Below, one piece after another: positions 60,020 through 64,000 of a stretch of 64,000 bases of DNA. Source of the stretch: Sporobacter sp963663605 (GTDB lineage Bacteria > Bacillota > Clostridia > Oscillospirales > Oscillospiraceae); NCBI GenBank assembly GCA_963663605.2, contig CAXXVF010000002.1:2356001-2420000 (forward strand), given 5' to 3'. Below the pieces are notes generated by a model that saw nothing but the letters and a program-made list of their open reading frames with translations, was not told where the DNA came from and searched no databases. A program made the position numbers and the translations under genes. The first letter of the stretch is position 1; every line of letters begins with the position of its first letter.

Positions 60020-61237
60020 TTAGGCAGCAAGGGCTTTTTCCTTTTTTGTCCTCCTGTGCGTTAAAAGCGCAATAGTCAGCCCAAATACCAGGACGACACC
60101 CGACAAAAACAGATATCTGAAAACCGTTGATTCGCCCGCAAGCGCAACTGTAAGATTTGTAAATACGATCGGCGACAGAAAGCCGCCCAAGCTTGGCGCT
60201 ATGCTTGAAATAATGACCGTCGCCGTTGCCGAATTTGACTTGTCAACAAGCGTCGAAACCGAATAGATACATCTTGGAAGCATGATGCTCAGAGACGTCC
60301 CGGCCAAAAAGATACCGATTGTGATCATGACCAGCGAGGACGAGAACAGCCCGATAAACAAATACCCTATGAAGACGGCGGTGCAGGCAAAAACCATGAC
60401 CATATCGCCGAACTTATCGCTAAGCCTGCCAAAAAACAAACCGGAAACAACACCGCCGCCCATCTGAACGGCCACCAGGATACCGGACGTGGCGGAATTT
60501 CCCAGTTTGTCTATATGCGTGGATATATTTGCGCCGCAGGCAGCATAAATCATCATAAATAAAAAAGCAATCGCTGCGTAATAAAAAATGCGGGGATTGA
60601 GCTTTGATTTTTCCGTATAGTCGCCGGATATTTTCGCCGACGGCGATTTGTAGTAGGGAACCGTGATAAAGGCGAGGACAGCGACCGGCAGGCCAAGCAG
60701 AAGGATCAGATAGCCGCCGTACCATATCATCGTGGCCAGTACGCCGCCCGCCAAACTGAACAGGATGCCGCCCAGATTGATGGACGACGTCTGATATCCC
60801 GCAACTTTCTGCCGTGTTTCATCATCAAAATTGTCAAATAACAATCCGAACGCATTTGTCACAAAACCGCCGCATGATATACCAAGAAGAACGCTCAGCG
60901 CGATAAGATTCCAGAAAAAAGTATGCTGCAGCAACGCAAAAATCCCGGTCACAAAAAGCAAGACCAGTCCGAAGACAACAGCGCCTTTTTTTGTGACTTT
61001 CCCTCGGTTGATGAGAAAAGCCACAACAATAGACGTAAGCGGCCAGACAAGATTCGACAATCCCATGACCGTCTGGACCTGCGCAAGCGTCTTTTCCGGA
61101 AATGCCTGTGTTTGAATGAGATGGATCGCCGGCGTGAGTGCAAGCGCCGGCATTTGCACGAGTGCGATGATCAGCATTGTCCACATGAGAACATTCTGTT
61201 TCTTTCTGTTCGCAATTCCTTTTAAATCATCGTTCAC
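60020..61237 (-). CDS. MFS transporter, tandem copy 4
   Basis: A 405-residue, 12-helix MFS protein: NDDLKGIANRKKQNVLMWTM, then ALVQMPALALTPAIHLIQTQAFPEKTLAQVQTVMGLSNLVWPL, with C-half GTSLSIMLPRCIYSVSTLVDKSNSATATV. It uses a GTG start with GGAGGGG nine bases before. First complete gene of the array in the direction of transcription; the broken copy 5 lies upstream of it. Confidence 0.9.
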   Translation of the reverse strand: MNDDLKGIANRKKQNVLMWTMLIIALVQMPALALTPAIHLIQTQAFPEKTLAQVQTVMGLSNLVWPLTSIVVAFLINRGKVTKKGAVVFGLVLLFVTGIFALLQHTFFWNLIALSVLLGISCGGFVTNAFGLLFDNFDDETRQKVAGYQTSSINLGGILFSLAGGVLATMIWYGGYLILLLGLPVAVLAFITVPYYKSPSAKISGDYTEKSKLNPRIFYYAAIAFLFMMIYAACGANISTHIDKLGNSATSGILVAVQMGGGVVSGLFFGRLSDKFGDMVMVFACTAVFIGYLFIGLFSSSLVMITIGIFLAGTSLSIMLPRCIYSVSTLVDKSNSATATVIISSIAPSLGGFLSPIVFTNLTVALAGESTVFRYLFLSGVVLVFGLTIALLTHRRTKKEKALAA

Positions 61238-61324
61238 GAATTCCCCTCCAGATGAAAACGCTGCTCATGGTAAGTGCGCGCTGTTTTGTTAAACATTGTT
61301 ATCCTGATTTAATACAACGCCGGT

Positions 61325-61630
61325 CTAGGCGTTGCCGGGGACGCTTTCAGCCTGGCCGGCTTTTTCCTTTATTGCCCGAAGCGTCGTAAATACCGCAAGA
61401 ATCGCGGCAAAACCCAGCGCGACGAAAGCGACGAACTGGTATCTGAAGTTCGTCGAGCCTTCAACAATCGCATTCGTCAGGTTCGTATATATGACCGGGG
61501 ACAAAAACGTGCCGACACCGGGGCCGATCCCGTTAATAAGGGACGAGGCAACAGCGGACGTTCGCACATCAACACAGTTGGATGTTGAAAAAGCACATTG
61601 GGGTCCCATCAAACTGATTGAAATCCCCAC
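61325..61630 (-). pseudogene. MFS transporter, tandem copy 5: C-terminal fragment
   Basis: About 101 residues beginning VGISISLMGPQCAFSTSNCVDVRTSAVAS and ending in a KEKAGQAE tail. It aligns with the last quarter (helices 10-12) of the other four copies, with SPVIYTNLTNAIVEGSTNFRYQF. The first 290 or so residues are missing; beyond 61630 no MFS-like sequence is seen. No ribosome site or functional start. A deleted paralog. Confidence 0.85.
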
Positions 61631-61792
61631 TAAAAGACGTCCACGTGACTATCTTTTTTGGGGCAATATCCTATATCCTCCCTATAGGTACGAAGCTACT
61701 TAATTAAACCTATTTTATTTTATATCCCGCGTGAATGCAATCCGTTGTTATTGGAATATTGCTCAAAAAAAAGCCCGCCCGGACGGCGGACT

Positions 61793-62707
61793 TTATAAGA
61801 TACTCCTAAGTTTACATAATATTTGGGCAAAATACTGCGGTAATTCCGTTGTCAATTGGACGGTTTCACCAGTCCTCGGATGTTTAAATATCAGTTCTCT
61901 GGCGTGGAGGCATTGGCCGGCAAGTCCTTTTTCCGGTTTTTTTCGGCCGTATACGAGATCTCCCAATAACGGATGGCCAATATGTGCCATATGGACACGT
62001 ATCTGATGTGTCCGGCCTGTTTCCAGGCGGCATCTGATATGGCAGTAACCGTTATACCGGCGGAGCACTTCGTAATGTGTCACCGCGTCGCGTGCGTTTT
62101 TATCTGTTACGGCCTGCCGTTTTCTGTCCTTTGGATGACGGCCGATCGGCGCTTTCACAGTACCGGTATCCTCTTTCAAATTCCCGATGACAACGGCCTC
62201 ATAAATGCGAGACAGGCTGTGGTTTTTGAGCTGTGACGACAGTGCTCTGTGCGCCGTATCGTTTTTAGCGGCAATTATCAGTCCGGACGTATCTTTGTCG
62301 ATCCTGTGGACGATGCCCGGGCGCTTTTCCCCGCCGATACCTGAAAGGCTGTCTCCGCAGTGTGAGAGCAGCGCGTTCACCAGCGTCCCTTCCGGATGTC
62401 CGGGCGCCGGGTGAACCACCATTCCGCGCGGTTTGTTGACAACGATGACATCCGCGTCCTCATAGACAATATCCAGCGGTATCTTCTGCGCCCGCGTTTC
62501 CGTCTCTACCGGCTCGGGAATCCGGACATCGTAGGATTCTCCGGTCAATACCCTGTGGTTTTTTGAAACGGGACCGCCGTCATGCGTAACAAATCCGCTT
62601 TCTATCAGTCTGGAAACGGCGCTTCGGCTCATTCCGACGAGTCTTTCGGCTAAAAAGACATCCAGCCGGATACCGTCCGCATCCGCCTTAAGTATGATCG
62701 GCTCCAC
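61793..62707 (-). CDS. rluD: RluD-type 23S rRNA pseudouridine synthase
   Basis: A 304-residue enzyme of the RluA/RluD family that makes pseudouridines in 23S rRNA helix 69 (or another site; paralogs are hard to tell). S4 RNA-binding domain (IRLDVFLAERLVGMSRSAVSRLIESGFV), then VNKPRGMVVHPAPGHPEGTLVNALL, the catalytic Asp in GIVHRIDKDTSGLIIAAKN, and LETGRTHQIRVHMAHIGHPLLGD. The GTG at 62707 is chosen since GGAGGAC lies 7 bases before it; an ATG at 62743 would give a longer, overlapping start. Follows lspA as in many Firmicutes. Confidence 0.92.
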   Translation of the reverse strand: MEPIILKADADGIRLDVFLAERLVGMSRSAVSRLIESGFVTHDGGPVSKNHRVLTGESYDVRIPEPVETETRAQKIPLDIVYEDADVIVVNKPRGMVVHPAPGHPEGTLVNALLSHCGDSLSGIGGEKRPGIVHRIDKDTSGLIIAAKNDTAHRALSSQLKNHSLSRIYEAVVIGNLKEDTGTVKAPIGRHPKDRKRQAVTDKNARDAVTHYEVLRRYNGYCHIRCRLETGRTHQIRVHMAHIGHPLLGDLVYGRKKPEKGLAGQCLHARELIFKHPRTGETVQLTTELPQYFAQILCKLRSIL

Positions 62708-63260
62708 TTTCGTCCTCCGCGGCCGAGGCTTCGGTTTCGTCACCGGCAGCGCCGGCCTCCTTCTTTTTGGTTTTTTCGGCGCTTCCTTTCCCCCACGAAA
62801 AATCTTTGATGATGTCGTCGCGGCTGAATAGGTAGTAGATACAGAACCCGATCCCGCCTACCGTGATAAATATATCCGCAACATTGAACACCGCAAACCA
62901 GCTGATAAACGCAAACTCGAAGAAATCCGCAACATAACCAAAAAAAGCGCGGTCTATCAAGTTCCCCACAGCGCCCCCGAGCACCGATGCCAGTGCGATT
63001 CGGCCGATCGGCTTCATTTTGCTGCCAAAACGAATCAGCAGCACGACCAGGAGGATAACCGCTATAGATGAAATGCTGATAAGCAGCCAGCGCATATCGC
63101 TTAAAAAGCTGAACGCCGCACCGGTATTCTCGACATAAATCATATTAATGACGCCAGGTATCAGCTGCACCGTCTCGCCGGGCGACAGCTGCAGTGATAA
63201 AAAGTATTTGCTAACCTGGTCGAGCAGGACGATCAGCGCCGAAATGATAAAATATATCAA
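62688..63260 (-). CDS. lspA: Signal peptidase II (prolipoprotein)
   Basis: A 190-residue, four-helix aspartyl protease that cleaves lipoprotein signal peptides. The two catalytic Asp lie in GNLIDRAFFG and FNVADIFITVG; ENTGAAFSFL is the usual third conserved stretch. The C-terminal 40 residues are a charged Lys/Ala/Glu tail (KGSAEKTKKKEAG...), an unusual extension. The lipoprotein at 1950 would be one of its substrates. Overlaps rluD by 20 bases. Confidence 0.93.
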   Translation of the reverse strand: MIYFIISALIVLLDQVSKYFLSLQLSPGETVQLIPGVINMIYVENTGAAFSFLSDMRWLLISISSIAVILLVVLLIRFGSKMKPIGRIALASVLGGAVGNLIDRAFFGYVADFFEFAFISWFAVFNVADIFITVGGIGFCIYYLFSRDDIIKDFSWGKGSAEKTKKKEAGAAGDETEASAAEDESGADHT

Positions 63261-63320
63261 CAGGCTCCTCCTTTAGTATGATAGGGGGCATATTCACGCC
63301 CCCTATACACGTTCACTTGC

Positions 63321-64000
63321 TTATTCTGTTATTGCATCAAGGCATCTCGGGCACAGTTGCGGGTGCTCGCTGTTGTCACCTACATGTTCATCGTGCGTCC
63401 AGCATCGCGCACATTTTGGCTCTACGCTTGCATTGACTTCAATGGCCGCGCCTTTGAATTCCTGAGACATGTAGCCGCTGCCGCTGCCGTTTACAGCGGT
63501 TACTTTGGATACGATAAAGAGCTTCGTAAGATCCTCATCCTTAATCTGGCCGAAGGCTTCCGCGCCTTCTTCATCCAGATAAATCGTCACCTCCGCGTCT
63601 AAGGGCTTGCCGATGGTTTTCTCCGCACGCGCAAGCTCCAGCGCCTTGTTGACATCCGTTCGGAGCGCCAGGATCTTGTCCCATTTCGCTTCCTGTGTTT
63701 CGGTATATTTATACAGCGGATTGACATCCGGCATATCGTTGAAGAGTACGCTCGCGGCATCGTCGTTCTTCCGATGGGGCATGGCCGCCCAGATCTCCTC
63801 GGCCGTAAACGCAAGGATCGGCGCGAGCAGGCGGACAAGGCTGTCCAGGATTATATAGATAGCCGTTTGGGCGCTTTTGCGCGAATGGCTGTTCGTCCCG
63901 TCGCAGTAAAGACGGTCTTTTATGACATCCAGATAGAAGTTAGACATCTCGACCGTGCAAAAATTGTGAATGCCGTGATAAATGATATGGTATTCATATT
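63321..64000 (-). CDS. ileS: Isoleucyl-tRNA synthetase, C-terminal part (runs off the window)
   Basis: The last 226 or so codons of ileS; the frame is open to the window edge (YEYHIIYHGIHNFCTVEMSNFYLDV). Anticodon-binding domain LLAPILAFTAEEIWAAMPH, and the C-terminal zinc ribbon CARCWTHDEHVGDN...LCPRCLDAI. The rest, with HIGH and KMSKS, lies beyond 64000. Upstream of lspA, the usual ileS-lspA-rluD order. Confidence 0.95.
   Translation of the reverse strand, partial: YEYHIIYHGIHNFCTVEMSNFYLDVIKDRLYCDGTNSHSRKSAQTAIYIILDSLVRLLAPILAFTAEEIWAAMPHRKNDDAASVLFNDMPDVNPLYKYTETQEAKWDKILALRTDVNKALELARAEKTIGKPLDAEVTIYLDEEGAEAFGQIKDEDLTKLFIVSKVTAVNGSGSGYMSQEFKGAAIEVNASVEPKCARCWTHDEHVGDNSEHPQLCPRCLDAITE

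Overview
The window reads as chromosome of a Gram-positive anaerobe, most likely a member of the Clostridia (Bacillota), possibly Oscillospirales-like. This is inferred from gene content: the rpmH-rnpA-yidD-yidC-jag cluster, RicT/YaaT beside a holB-like gene, MurT/GatD, MltG followed by a U32 peptidase, EFR1-type ferredoxin, several clostridial small-protein and transporter types, and strong Shine-Dalgarno sites. No rRNA, CRISPR array or replication origin is visible.

Layout. (1) 1-7555: a low-complexity left flank, then a probable integrated island bounded by a 24-bp copy of the 3' end of a tRNA-Ser gene (557-580 and 7462-7485). It carries four co-directional genes for exported proteins (WG repeats, RCC1 repeats, a lipoprotein, a copper-amine-oxidase-N-like protein broken by an amber codon) and the C-terminal scrap of a tyrosine integrase. 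(2) 7804-14584: plus-strand housekeeping genes (type 4 UDG, GNAT, a TGA-split membrane acyltransferase, PcrA helicase, DMT exporter, YjbQ). (3) 14690-25795: minus-strand core genes: acpP, jag, yidC, yidD, rnpA, rpmH, U32 peptidase, mltG, 5-FTHF cyclo-ligase, thymidylate kinase-like, WecG/TagA glycosyltransferase, metG, and a left-handed beta-helix protein behind a palindromic operator. A 33-residue Cys-rich membrane peptide sits on the plus strand at 20951. (4) 26125-34570: holB-like, ricT, and the NADPH glutamate synthase pair gltB-gltD. (5) 35272-42246: a structured leader and a six-gene polyamine operon combining the AdoMet route (speD, speA, speE, speB) with the aspartate-semialdehyde route (carboxynorspermidine dehydrogenase and decarboxylase). 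(6) 42051-49116: a 159-bp MITE-like element, an ABC exporter, an EFR1 flavodoxin-ferredoxin, an IS3-family element inserted in the loop of a perfect hairpin, a sirtuin, an inverted dispersed repeat, an unrecognised gene and an IS200-type element. (7) 49168-55850: guaB, a MATE exporter, an OGG-like glycosylase, a GatD-like protein lacking its catalytic Cys and His, murT, trmB. (8) 55934-61630: four tandem MFS transporters plus a decayed fifth copy. (9) 61793-64000: rluD, lspA and the C-terminal part of ileS, which runs off the window.

As a system, the polyamine operon is the most coherent novelty: arginine to agmatine to putrescine, then two chemically independent ways to add an aminopropyl group, behind a leader with hairpins and a start-stop codon pair. 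The MurT/pseudo-GatD pair, the five-copy MFS array and the tRNA-Ser island are the other places worth a second look.
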